Positions 1 through 6,202 of a stretch of 6,219 nt of DNA are shown piece after piece. A model generated the notes under the pieces. It searched no databases, was not told the origin of the DNA, and was given only the letters and a program-made list of their open reading frames with translations. This DNA is from Pseudomonadota bacterium (GTDB lineage Bacteria; Pseudomonadota; Gammaproteobacteria; Burkholderiales; Rhodocyclaceae). The translations under genes were made by a program, and so were the position numbers. Position 1 is the stretch's first letter. Each line of letters opens with the position of its first letter. The stretch spans positions 1 to 6,219 of the forward strand of contig JAUPVD010000454.1 in the NCBI GenBank assembly GCA_030917225.1, in the 5' to 3' direction.

Positions 1-416
<416 letters not shown>

Positions 417-424
417 GATCATTT

Positions 425-499
425 CCGTTCGTGGTGAGTAGCTTTGCTGTGCAAAGCCCCTCGACGCAGCTCGGGACAGGCTGCTCGAACCATGAACGG
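425..499 (+). repeat. Palindromic intergenic repeat, unit B, with three-way-junction fold
   Basis: Outer arms CCGTTCGTGGT (425-435) and ACCATGAACGG (489-499) pair over 11 positions as plus-strand RNA, with one G-U wobble at 431/493. Inside are two further stems: a perfect 7-bp hairpin GCTTTGC-tgt-GCAAAGC (441-457), and TCGA/TCGA (461-464 with 485-488) plus GCAGC/GCTGC (466-470 with 480-484) with a bulged C at 465. The first 42 bp follow the same plan as unit A read on the other strand, with a different stem sequence. I see no open reading frame or target-site duplication. It looks like a REP- or MITE-like extragenic palindrome; what mobilises it cannot be told from this window. Confidence 0.7.
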
Positions 500-511
500 T
501 GCTCTGGTGTT

Positions 512-1552
512 TCAAACGCATTCCTGTTTTTCCAGAAGCATGGCGTCGCCGTAGCTGAAAAAGCGGTAGCGTTCGGCTACGGCGTGAGTATAGGCGGCAC
601 GGATGGTGTCGAAACCGGCGAAGGCTGAAACCAGCATCAGCAGCGTCGATTTTGGCAGATGGAAGTTGGTGATCAGCCGATCCACGACACGGAAGCGATA
701 GCCCGGCGTGATGAAGATCTCGGTCTCGGCGGCGCCGGCTTGCAAAGCACCAGATTGTGCGGCGGACTCCAGTGCGCGCAACGAGGTGGTGCCAACGGCA
801 ACGACGCGTCCACCACGGGCGTGCGTCGCGGCGACGGCATCCACCGTGGCCTGCGGAATCTCGAAGCGTTCGGAATGCATTTGGTGCTCGGCGATGTTCG
901 TCACCCGCACCGGCTGGAAGGTGCCGGCACCGACATGCAGCGTCAGCCAGGCCTGTTCGATGCCTTGCGCTTGCAGTTCGGCGAGCATGGCATCGTCGAA
1001 ATGCAGGCCGGCAGTGGGCGCAGCGACTGCGCCAGGTTCGCGGGCGAACACCGTCTGGTAGCGCGATTCGTCATCGCTGCCGGCGGCATGGGTGATGTAC
1101 GGCGGCAAGGGCAGGGCGCCGTGCTGCTCGGTTAATTGCCAGAAATCGCCGCCCTCCGGCAGTTCCAGCGCGAAGAACTCCTGGCTTGCTCCCGTCCGGC
1201 CGGTGACCGTGACCTCGAAGGCGTCGGCCAGGCGCAGCCGGGTTCCCGGTTTCGGCGATTTGCTGGCGCGCACCTGCGCCAGCGCGTGACGGGCATCGAC
1301 AATGCGCTCGATCAGCACCTCGACCTGGCCACCGCTTTCCTTCTGGCCGAACAGGCGGGCGCGGATGACCCTGGTGTCGTTGAATACCAGCAGGTCACCG
1401 GGAGCGAGCAGCGTCGGCAGGTTGGCGAAATGCAGGTCGGAAATCCGGTCGCCATCGACGTGCAGCAGCCGGCTGCCCCGACGCTCGGCTGCGGGGTGTT
1501 GGGCGATCAGTTCGGCCGGCAGGGGGAAATCGAAATCGTCGACAGTCAGCAT
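512..1552 (-). CDS. queA: S-adenosylmethionine:tRNA ribosyltransferase-isomerase
   Basis: QueA transfers and isomerises the ribosyl moiety of S-adenosylmethionine onto preQ1-34 in tRNA, giving epoxyqueuosine; it acts just after Tgt. The 346-residue protein is near the usual length (about 350) and shows family blocks throughout: [19 protein letters not shown] (6-24), [18 protein letters not shown] (52-69), LPLPPYI (147-153), [21 protein letters not shown] (165-185), [13 protein letters not shown] (203-215), [13 protein letters not shown] (251-263), [21 protein letters not shown] (293-313) and RFFSYGDAM (330-338). The ATG at 1550-1552 fits the family N-terminus. The frame stays open upstream to 1885, but that extension is antisense to tRNA-Leu and lacks homology, so it is not coding. 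No clear Shine-Dalgarno sequence precedes the ATG. tgt follows 165 bp downstream; the gene diverges from tRNA-Leu. Confidence 0.96.
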   Translation of the reverse strand: MLTVDDFDFPLPAELIAQHPAAERRGSRLLHVDGDRISDLHFANLPTLLAPGDLLVFNDTRVIRARLFGQKESGGQVEVLIERIVDARHALAQVRASKSPKPGTRLRLADAFEVTVTGRTGASQEFFALELPEGGDFWQLTEQHGALPLPPYITHAAGSDDESRYQTVFAREPGAVAAPTAGLHFDDAMLAELQAQGIEQAWLTLHVGAGTFQPVRVTNIAEHQMHSERFEIPQATVDAVAATHARGGRVVAVGTTSLRALESAAQSGALQAGAAETEIFITPGYRFRVVDRLITNFHLPKSTLLMLVSAFAGFDTIRAAYTHAVAERYRFFSYGDAMLLEKQECV

Positions 1553-1580
1553 GTAGGGGCGGTCAGGTTTTGAAGTCGGC

Positions 1581-1609
1581 TTGTCCGTGGCGCGTGAATC
1601 GGGGATAAT
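1581..1609 (+). promoter_or_regulatory. Promoter of tRNA-Leu (sigma-70 type)
   Basis: A -35 TTGTCC (1581-1586), an exact 17-bp spacer and a -10 GATAAT (1604-1609) are followed by the GC-rich stretch CCGCGCTCCTC where transcription would start near 1616. That leaves about 35 nt of leader before the tRNA. A GC-rich discriminator is typical of stable-RNA promoters under stringent control, so growth-rate regulation is a reasonable inference. The promoter faces away from queA, whose start lies 29 bp upstream. Confidence 0.7.
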
Positions 1610-1621
1610 CCGCGCTCCTCT

Positions 1622-1647
1622 GGCTTGCCTGATTTGCAATGCAAGCC
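1622..1647 (+). repeat. Perfect 7-bp inverted repeat in the tRNA leader
   Basis: GGCTTGC (1622-1628) and GCAAGCC (1641-1647) are exact inverted copies around a 12-nt loop, ending three nucleotides before the first base of tRNA-Leu. In the precursor RNA this would place a hairpin just 5' of the RNase P cleavage site. A shorter nested alternative, TTGC-aat-GCAA (1634-1644), shares the 3' arm. There is no T-tract, so it is not an intrinsic terminator. Confidence 0.55.
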
Positions 1648-1650
1648 TTG

Positions 1651-1735
1651 GCCGAGATGGCGGAATCGGTAGACGCAGCGGATTCAAAATCCGCCGCCGA
1701 AAGGCGTGAGGGTTCGAGTCCCTCTCTCGGCACCA
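1651..1735 (+). tRNA. tRNA-Leu (anticodon CAA)
   Basis: The 85-nt gene folds as a class II tRNA. Acceptor arms GCCGAGA (1651-1657) and TCTCGGC (1725-1731) pair perfectly. The anticodon stem GCGGA/TCCGC (1678-1682, 1690-1694) closes the loop TTCAAAA, giving anticodon CAA at 1685-1687, which reads UUG. A long variable arm CGCC-GAAA-GGCG (1695-1706) marks it as leucine- or serine-type, and the anticodon settles leucine. The T arm GAGGG-TTCGAGT-CCCTC spans 1708-1724. The discriminator is A1732 (expected for tRNA-Leu) and CCA is encoded at 1733-1735. No terminator follows; the prenyltransferase gene starts 28 nt later. Confidence 0.98.
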
Positions 1736-1763
1736 AGCAGCAATAATTGTGCGCAAGTATACC

Positions 1764-2687
1764 ATGCCCCCCTCGCTTGATTCGTCGGAAAGCCCTGCAG
1801 GCAGGCCTTCTGAACGGGAAGCCTGGTGGCTTGCCCTGCGCCCGAAAACCCTCACTGTTTCCCTTGCGCCTGTTCTGGTGGGCACTGTGGTGGCCTATGC
1901 CGAATCGGGCAGCATCCTGATCTGGCCGGCTTTGCTGGCACTGCTGGCGGCCATGCTGATCCAGATCGGCACCAACCTGCACAACGACGTTTCCGATTTC
2001 GAGCGCGGCGCCGATACCCCGCAGCGCCTCGGGCCGCCGCGTGCCACCGCGATGGGCTGGCTTTCCCCCGGGGCCGTCAGGCGCGCAGCGTGGCTGGCGT
2101 TTAGCATGGCTTTCCTGCTGGGCATCGGGCTGGTGGCGCGCGGTGGCTGGCCGATCGTCATCATCGGGCTCTGCTCCCTGCTGGCCGGCTGGGCCTACAC
2201 GGGTGGCCCCCGGCCAATCGCCTACACGCCGCTCGGCGAAATTTCCGTCATCATTTTTTTCGGGCTGGCGGCCGTCGGTGGCAGTTACTACCTGCAGACT
2301 TTCTCGCTGTCATGGGCGGCGCTTGCTGCAGCATTGATGCTCGGCGTGCTCGGGGCCGCCGTCATCAGCGTGAACAACACCCGCGATGTCGAGACCGATG
2401 CCCGTGTCGGCAAACGTACGCTGGCTGTGGTTCTTGGGCGGCAGCGGATGAGTCGCCTGTATGCCTGCGAACTGCTGCTGCCGTTCCTGCTGCTGCCCAT
2501 GCTGGCCGGCATGCTCGGGCGTGGCTGGTGGATGATGTTGCCGTGCCTCGCCGCAGGCAGTGCCTTCAGTCTCTACCGCCGTTTCTGCGCAGCTGCCGAC
2601 GGGCCGGCCTTCAACCTGCTGCTGGCGGATACCGCCCGGCTGCAGGTGGTGTTTGCGGCGTTACTTGTGGCTGCCCTGGCCGTGTGA
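1764..2687 (+). CDS. menA: MenA-type 1,4-dihydroxy-2-naphthoate polyprenyltransferase (UbiA superfamily)
   Basis: This 307-residue inner-membrane protein has the length and blocks of MenA, which attaches a polyprenyl chain to 1,4-dihydroxy-2-naphthoate to give demethylmenaquinone. The N-terminal [20 protein letters not shown] (21-40) matches MenA closely. The first Asp-rich motif is [21 protein letters not shown] (71-91) and the second [17 protein letters not shown] (204-220); these bind Mg-diphosphate. [23 protein letters not shown] (145-167) is another MenA-like block. Hydrophobic segments recur throughout, consistent with eight or nine membrane helices. The ATG at 1764 is preferred; an in-frame GTG at 1749 would add five residues. 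Neither has a clear ribosome site. It follows tRNA-Leu by 28 nt and overlaps the convergent SUMT gene by 27 bp. No other menaquinone gene is in view, so the substrate is inferred from family alone; a different aromatic acceptor remains possible. Confidence 0.85.
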   Translation: MPPSLDSSESPAGRPSEREAWWLALRPKTLTVSLAPVLVGTVVAYAESGSILIWPALLALLAAMLIQIGTNLHNDVSDFERGADTPQRLGPPRATAMGWLSPGAVRRAAWLAFSMAFLLGIGLVARGGWPIVIIGLCSLLAGWAYTGGPRPIAYTPLGEISVIIFFGLAAVGGSYYLQTFSLSWAALAAALMLGVLGAAVISVNNTRDVETDARVGKRTLAVVLGRQRMSRLYACELLLPFLLLPMLAGMLGRGWWMMLPCLAAGSAFSLYRRFCAAADGPAFNLLLADTARLQVVFAALLVAALAV

Positions 2688-3455
2688 TTTTTCCGGCTTG
2701 AACCAGGAGAGCTTCTCCTGGAGGCTGACGACGGTACCGATGATGATCAGCGCCGGTGGCCGGATGCCCGCAGCGGCAATTTTTTCGGTGAGCGTGCCCA
2801 GATCGGCGGTCAGCACACGCTGGCGGCTAGAGGTGCCGTGCTGAATGACAGCGGCCGGGTGGTCCGCCGGTAGCCCGTGCGACATCAACTGCTTGCAGAT
2901 TTCATCGGCGCCGCCGATGCCCATGTAGAAAACCACGGTCTGCCCTGGCCGTGCGAGTGCCTTCCAGTCCAGATTGACGCTGCCATCCTTCAGGTGACCG
3001 GTGGCAAACACGCAGATCTGCGAGTGGTCGCGGTGCGTCAGCGGGATACCGGCGTACGCGCCGCAACCTGCAGCGGCCGTGACGCCGGGAACGACTTCGA
3101 AGGGCACGCCATGTTCGGCAAGCGTTTCGATTTCTTCACCACCGCGCCCGAAAATGAACGGATCGCCGCCCTTCAGGCGAACGACGCGCTTGCCCTGTTT
3201 GGCCAGCCGGACCAGCAATACATTGATTTCTTCCTGCGGCAGGGCGTGGTTTGAGGCTTCCTTGCCGGCGTAGATTTTCTCGGCTTCGGGGCGGGCGAGA
3301 TCAAGAACCCCCTCAGCGCCCAGATGATCGTATACGATGACATCCGCTTCGCGGACAAGACGGGCGGCCTTCAGGGTCATCAGCTCGGGATCGCCGGGGC
3401 CGCTACCGACAAGATAGACAGTTCCGGGGTGGCATTTTGCGTGCGGGGTGGTCAT
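2661..3455 (-). CDS. cobA: Uroporphyrinogen-III C-methyltransferase (SUMT; CobA/NirE type)
   Basis: SUMT methylates uroporphyrinogen III twice with S-adenosylmethionine to give precorrin-2, the branch point to siroheme, cobalamin and heme d1. The 264-residue protein is a stand-alone methyltransferase with no fused CysG-type dehydrogenase domain. Motifs: VYLVGSGPGDPELMTLKA (13-30), VVRLKGGDPFIFGRGGEE (91-108), VVPGVTAAAGCGAYAGIPLTH (121-141), FATGH (150-154), VFYMGI (175-180) and PALIIIGTVV (234-243). Start: ATG at 3453-3455, just before the family's usual N-terminus. An in-frame TTG at 3512 would add 19 residues unlike the family; neither has a good ribosome site. The gene diverges from nirS and shares its FNR-box region, which suggests it is the nirE-type enzyme serving heme d1, although the sequence alone cannot exclude a general siroheme/B12 role. 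Its 3' end overlaps menA. Confidence 0.92.
   Translation of the reverse strand: MTTPHAKCHPGTVYLVGSGPGDPELMTLKAARLVREADVIVYDHLGAEGVLDLARPEAEKIYAGKEASNHALPQEEINVLLVRLAKQGKRVVRLKGGDPFIFGRGGEEIETLAEHGVPFEVVPGVTAAAGCGAYAGIPLTHRDHSQICVFATGHLKDGSVNLDWKALARPGQTVVFYMGIGGADEICKQLMSHGLPADHPAAVIQHGTSSRQRVLTADLGTLTEKIAAAGIRPPALIIIGTVVSLQEKLSWFKPEKSHGQGSHK
2703..2721. repeat. Perfect 8-bp hairpin just past the menA stop, inside SUMT
   Basis: CCAGGAGA (2703-2710), loop GCT, TCTCCTGG (2714-2721). It starts 15 nt after the menA stop codon and also codes for residues near 246-251 of SUMT on the other strand. No T-tract follows on the plus strand, so it is not a standard terminator. It could stabilise or pause the menA transcript end, or be a by-product of coding sequence. 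Confidence 0.5.
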
Positions 3456-3551
3456 CAGAATTATGTTGTGTTGTGAGGCATTCGCGCCCCGCTCGTTTCC
3501 TTGGAGGCGCAAGGATATACGGGCAGGAGGTGTTTATTCAACCGATGTCGA

Positions 3552-3557
3552 ACTTTA
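3552..3557 (-). promoter_or_regulatory. Candidate -10 element for the SUMT gene
   Basis: Read on the minus strand, TAAAGT matches TATAAT at four of six positions. It lies where a -10 should be if the FNR-type box at 3580-3593 acts at -41.5 in this direction, giving a start near 3545 and a leader of about 90 nt to the ATG at 3455. The assignment rests on geometry and is tentative. Confidence 0.4.
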
Positions 3558-3579
3558 GTAATAACCTTGCTGGGAATAG

Positions 3580-3593
3580 TTGATTTGGGTCAA
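3580..3593. promoter_or_regulatory. FNR/DNR-type regulator box between SUMT and nirS
   Basis: TTGAT-TTGG-GTCAA matches nine of the ten defined positions of the FNR/DNR consensus TTGAT-N4-ATCAA. Regulators of this family (FNR, ANR, DNR/NNR) switch on denitrification genes at low oxygen and, for DNR, in response to NO. Its centre (3586.5) is 41.5 bp from a predicted nirS start near 3628, the class II activator position. The same centre is 41.5 bp from a predicted start near 3545 for the divergent SUMT gene. Which family member binds cannot be told from the site. Confidence 0.78.
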
Positions 3594-3615
3594 AGATCGA
3601 GGCATTCAACAGGAG

Positions 3616-3621
3616 CACATT
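3616..3621 (+). promoter_or_regulatory. Candidate -10 element of the nirS promoter
   Basis: CACATT lies 22 bp downstream of the FNR-type box, the spacing expected for an activator centred at -41.5. It matches TATAAT at only three of six positions, as is common at activator-dependent promoters, and no -35 is expected beneath the box. The inferred start near 3628 gives a leader of about 58 nt before nirS. Confidence 0.45.
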
Positions 3622-3673
3622 AGCGGGCAGCGTTTGTGTCCGATTGCGACAGTGCGCGCCGCTTTTCAATAAG

Positions 3674-3682
3674 AGGAGAGGA
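3674..3682 (+). promoter_or_regulatory. nirS ribosome binding site that fixes the start
   Basis: The purine run AGGAGAGGA contains AGGAG (3674-3678) seven nucleotides before the ATG at 3686. It rules out the in-frame upstream TTG at 3644, which would place the ribosome site inside the coding frame and put 14 polar residues before the signal peptide. Confidence 0.85.
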
Positions 3683-3685
3683 AAT

Positions 3686-5362
3686 ATGAAGAAATTTGTA
3701 CGTAACGCCCTTTTGCTGGCTGCCCTGCCGCTGGCTGTGTCGACTGCCTTTGCCGCCCCGGCAAAGAAAGAAGCTGCTGCTCCTGCCCCCGCCGCTGCCG
3801 CTGCACCGACTCTGTCGGCTGCTGACAAGGCTGAAGCTGGCAAGCTGTATTTCGAGCGTTGCGCTGGCTGCCACGGCATGCTGCGCAAAGGTGCGACCGG
3901 CAAGAACCTCGAGCCGGCCAACACCGCCAAGCTCGGCCAGGGCCGTCTGGAGAAAATCATCTCCTACGGTACCGAAGGTGGCATGGTCAACTTCGACGAC
4001 ATTCTGACCAAGCAGCAGATCGTCAACATGGCTACCTACCTCCAGATGCCGGCCGAAGCGCCCCCGGAGTGGAGCCTTGCAGACATCAAGGGTAGCTGGA
4101 AGCTGCTGATCCCGGTCGACAAGCGTCCGACCAAGCAGATGAACAACGTCAACCTGAACAACGTCTTCTCCGTCACGCTGCGTGACGCCGGTGAAGTTGC
4201 GCTGATCGACGGCGACACCAAGAAGATCTGGGCTGTCATCAAGACCGGCTACGCTGTTCACATCTCGCGTCTTTCGACCTCTGGCCGCTACGTTCACGTT
4301 ATCGGCCGCGATGGCCGCTATGACCTGATCGACATGTGGACCGAAATGCCGACGACCGTTGCTACGCTGAAGGCTGGCTTCGAAGCCCGTTCGATCGAGA
4401 CCTCCAAGTTCAAGGGTTACGAAGACAAGTACGCAGTGGTCGGTTCCTACTGGCCGCCGCAGTACACCATCCTCGACGGCCTGACGCTTGAGCCGCTGAA
4501 GAACGTATCGACCCGTGGCAACACCGTTGAAGGTACCTACCACCCGGAGCCCCGCGTTGCCTCGATCGTCGCTTCCGAGCACAAGCCGGAGTGGGTTATC
4601 AACGTCAAGGAAACCGGCATGATCAAGCTGGTTGACTACTCTGACCTGAACAACCTGAAGGAAGTCACGGTCAACTCCGCCAAGTTCCTGCACGACGGCG
4701 GCTGGGATTCGACCAAGCGTTACTTCCTGGTGGCTGCCAACGCCTCCAACAAGGTTGCTGTTGTTGATACCAAGACTGCCAAACTGGCTGCCCTGGTTGA
4801 CACCGCCAAGATCCCGCATCCGGGTCGTGGCGCCAACTTCAACCACCCGACGCATGGCCGTGTCTGGGCAACTTCGCACCTTGGCGCTGACGTGATCAGC
4901 ATCATCGGTACGGATCCTGAGGGCAACAAGGACAAGGCTTGGAAGGTTGTTCAGGAACTGAAGAACCACGGTGCCAACTCGCTGTTCGTGAAGACGCACC
5001 CGAAGTCGGACAACCTGTGGGCTGACGCTCCGCTGAACCCGGATGCCAAGCTGGCCGGTTCCGTCTCGGTGTACAAGATTTCCGAACTCGGCAATCCTAA
5101 TGCCAAATCGGAAGTCATTGACATCGCTGCTGCCGCCAACCTGGGCAAGACCAAGGGTCTGCAGCGCGTGGTGCACGGTGAGTACAACGAGAAGGGCGAC
5201 GAGATCTGGTTCTCCGTCTGGACCGGTAACAAGACCGAAGCCTCGGCTATCGTGGTTGTTGATGACAAGACCCGCAAGGTCAAGACCGTCATCAAGGATC
5301 CGCGTCTGGTTACGCCGACCGGCAAGTTCAACGTCTACAACACGATGCACGACATTTACTAA
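3686..5362 (+). CDS. nirS: Cytochrome cd1 nitrite reductase precursor (NO-forming)
   Basis: NirS reduces nitrite to nitric oxide in the periplasm as a homodimer carrying heme c and heme d1. The 558-residue precursor has a Sec signal peptide (MKKFVRNALLLAALPLAVSTAFA, likely cleaved after residue 23), an Ala/Pro-rich linker (24-41), a cytochrome c domain and an eight-bladed d1 propeller. Heme c is bound at CAGCH (59-63), with Met100 in TEGGM as the probable second ligand, as in the Pseudomonas enzyme. His192 (VHISR) aligns with the proximal d1 ligand His182 of P. aeruginosa; His336 (LHDGGW) and His378 (HPGRGANF) align with the catalytic pair His327/His369. The C-terminus LVTPTGKFNVYNTMHDIY is characteristic. 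Codon choice is strongly biased (AAG, AAC, CTG, GCT), suggesting high expression. An FNR-type box and a strong ribosome site precede it, and an intrinsic terminator follows. Confidence 0.98.
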   Translation: MKKFVRNALLLAALPLAVSTAFAAPAKKEAAAPAPAAAAAPTLSAADKAEAGKLYFERCAGCHGMLRKGATGKNLEPANTAKLGQGRLEKIISYGTEGGMVNFDDILTKQQIVNMATYLQMPAEAPPEWSLADIKGSWKLLIPVDKRPTKQMNNVNLNNVFSVTLRDAGEVALIDGDTKKIWAVIKTGYAVHISRLSTSGRYVHVIGRDGRYDLIDMWTEMPTTVATLKAGFEARSIETSKFKGYEDKYAVVGSYWPPQYTILDGLTLEPLKNVSTRGNTVEGTYHPEPRVASIVASEHKPEWVINVKETGMIKLVDYSDLNNLKEVTVNSAKFLHDGGWDSTKRYFLVAANASNKVAVVDTKTAKLAALVDTAKIPHPGRGANFNHPTHGRVWATSHLGADVISIIGTDPEGNKDKAWKVVQELKNHGANSLFVKTHPKSDNLWADAPLNPDAKLAGSVSVYKISELGNPNAKSEVIDIAAAANLGKTKGLQRVVHGEYNEKGDEIWFSVWTGNKTEASAIVVVDDKTRKVKTVIKDPRLVTPTGKFNVYNTMHDIY

Positions 5363-5389
5363 TCGTCTGCAACGTAGCGTTGTTCTAAT

Positions 5390-5418
5390 AACCGGGGGCT
5401 TCGGCCCCCGGTTTTTTT
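5390..5418 (+). terminator. Intrinsic terminator of nirS
   Basis: A 10-bp stem, 5390-5399 with 5404-5413 (core ACCGGGGGC/GCCCCCGGT), is closed by a C(TTCG)G tetraloop and runs into a seven-T tract (5412-5418). This is a textbook rho-independent terminator 27 nt after the nirS stop. A small hairpin CAACG-tag-CGTTG (5370-5382) sits just before it. It should end most nirS transcripts, leaving the downstream pair to its own promoter or to read-through. Confidence 0.95.
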
Positions 5419-5433
5419 ATGGGAACAAGACTT

Positions 5434-5439
5434 TATAAT
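5434..5439 (+). promoter_or_regulatory. Perfect -10 hexamer upstream of the cupredoxin gene
   Basis: TATAAT lies 15 bp beyond the terminator T-tract and 45 bp before the cupredoxin ATG, predicting a start near 5446. The -35 region at usual spacing falls in the terminator's T-run and has no good match, and no FNR-type box is visible between 5413 and 5484. So this is either a weak constitutive promoter or one activated by something not recognised here. Confidence 0.5.
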
Positions 5440-5484
5440 TCCGTGTCACAGCTTGGTACCTTTCTAATTGCCAAAGGATTCGTC

Positions 5485-5796
5485 ATGCGTCGTCTGCTCT
5501 CTGCCTTGCTGCTCATGCTGCCCCTGGCGCTTGCCCACGCCGATACGGTTGAAGTCCGCATCGAGAAAATGAAATTCATACCCGAAGAGATCAAGGTCAA
5601 GAACGGGGACACGGTCCTCTGGACGAGCTATGAGAAACGCGGCTATCACACGGTCTGGTTCAAGGATGAAGGCCTGACCGAATCGGAGCCAATGTTCATG
5701 GACGAAAGCTGGAAGCGCAAGTTCGACAAGACCGGAACGTTCTCCTATATTTGCGGCCCGCATCCGGAAATGGTCGGCCGCGTCATTGTCGAGTAG
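5485..5796 (+). CDS. Small exported cupredoxin (type 1 copper protein)
   Basis: This is a 103-residue precursor with a signal peptide (MRRLLSALLLMLPLALAHA, cleavage likely after Ala19) and a mature domain of about 84 residues, close to the small plastocyanin/amicyanin size. The type 1 copper site is complete: His55 in RGYHTVWF, then Cys90, His93 and Met96 in the C-terminal CGPHPEM loop. KFIPEEIKVKNGDTVLW (30-46) is the usual cupredoxin strand pair. It therefore should be a one-electron carrier in the periplasm. The ATG at 5485 is chosen for its AAAGGA site six nucleotides upstream and for the signal peptide directly after it; an in-frame ATG at 5419 would bury the signal. It lies between nirS and nirC, where other denitrifiers have the donor cytochrome NirM, so electron donation to NirS is inferred. 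I know no established symbol for it. Confidence 0.9.
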   Translation: MRRLLSALLLMLPLALAHADTVEVRIEKMKFIPEEIKVKNGDTVLWTSYEKRGYHTVWFKDEGLTESEPMFMDESWKRKFDKTGTFSYICGPHPEMVGRVIVE

Positions 5797-5804
5797 TGGT
5801 TTGA

Positions 5805-6134
5805 ATGAATAATTCCTTGCGTGTCGGCATTGCCATGCTATTTGCCTGTGCTCCGCTCCTTGCCGCAGAACCCCCTTCCGAGCGCCAGCGCGAACTGGTG
5901 CGCATGGTGCGCCAGGACTGCGGCTCCTGCCACGGCATGACGCTCAACGGCGGACTCGGGCCAGCGCTGACCGCCAAGGCTCTCAAGGAGCGCGACATCC
6001 CCAAGGAAGCACTGGTGGCGACCATCGTCGGTGGGCGCCCCGGAACGCCGATGCCGCCTTGGCATCGTTTTCTTTCCGAAGCGGAAGCTGGCTGGATTGT
6101 TGACCGCTTGCTGGAGGGTTTTCCGCAGCAGTAA
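5805..6134 (+). CDS. nirC: Cytochrome c55x, NirC type
   Basis: A small exported c-type cytochrome of 109 residues. The N-terminal hydrophobic segment ends near LLA|AEP (residue 20); Cys15 in LFAC is a poor lipobox, so a soluble periplasmic protein is more likely than a lipoprotein. Heme is bound at CGSCH (39-43), and Met83 in GRPGTPMPPW is the probable sixth ligand. The string VRQDCGSCHGMTLNGGLGPAL (35-55) and the ending FLSEAEAGWIVDRLLEG are characteristic of NirC from nir clusters. In denitrifiers NirC is linked to NirS maturation (late heme d1 steps) and may pass electrons to or from NirS. It begins eight nucleotides after the cupredoxin stop with no strong ribosome site, which suggests translational coupling within a two-gene unit. 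Confidence 0.92.
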   Translation: MNNSLRVGIAMLFACAPLLAAEPPSERQRELVRMVRQDCGSCHGMTLNGGLGPALTAKALKERDIPKEALVATIVGGRPGTPMPPWHRFLSEAEAGWIVDRLLEGFPQQ

Positions 6135-6202
6135 ATTTCTTGCTTGCTGAGATCGAGCGGTTGCTCGTGCGGCACTGTGGAGTATTCCCCGTTGAACCCT
6201 GA

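Noticed and set aside
659..1573. Two plus-strand open frames opposite queA
   Set aside because: They are antisense to a clearly conserved gene, show no recognisable domain and have no start signals.
1553..1885. N-terminal extension of the queA frame by 111 codons
   Set aside because: The extension runs antisense through tRNA-Leu and the start of menA and has no resemblance to QueA, whose family N-terminus begins at the ATG at 1552.
3545..3583. Short plus-strand frame (MSNFSNNLAGNS) after an AGGAGG at 3525-3530
   Set aside because: The AGGAGG-to-ATG distance is 14 nt, the frame ends inside the FNR-type box, and the predicted nirS transcript starts downstream of it.
3644..3685. Upstream TTG start for nirS
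   Set aside because: It would include the strong ribosome site in the coding frame and put polar residues before a standard signal peptide.
3620..5350. Long minus-strand open frame (576 codons) opposite nirS
   Set aside because: It mirrors nirS almost end to end, has no recognisable motif or ribosome site, and such antisense frames are a known by-product of strongly biased GC-rich codon use.
5419..5484. Upstream ATG start for the cupredoxin
   Set aside because: It begins at the terminator T-tract, upstream of the predicted transcript start, and would bury the signal peptide.
5783..6175. Minus-strand frames opposite nirC
   Set aside because: They are antisense to a gene with a clear heme-binding motif and signal peptide, and carry no recognisable domain.
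6135..6202. A further nir gene starting after nirC
   Set aside because: One forward frame closes at once and another at the TGA at 6200-6202; the third stays open to the window edge (via a GTG at 6177) but gives no recognisable NirF or other Nir N-terminus. The hairpin at 6203-6219 suggests the unit ends here.
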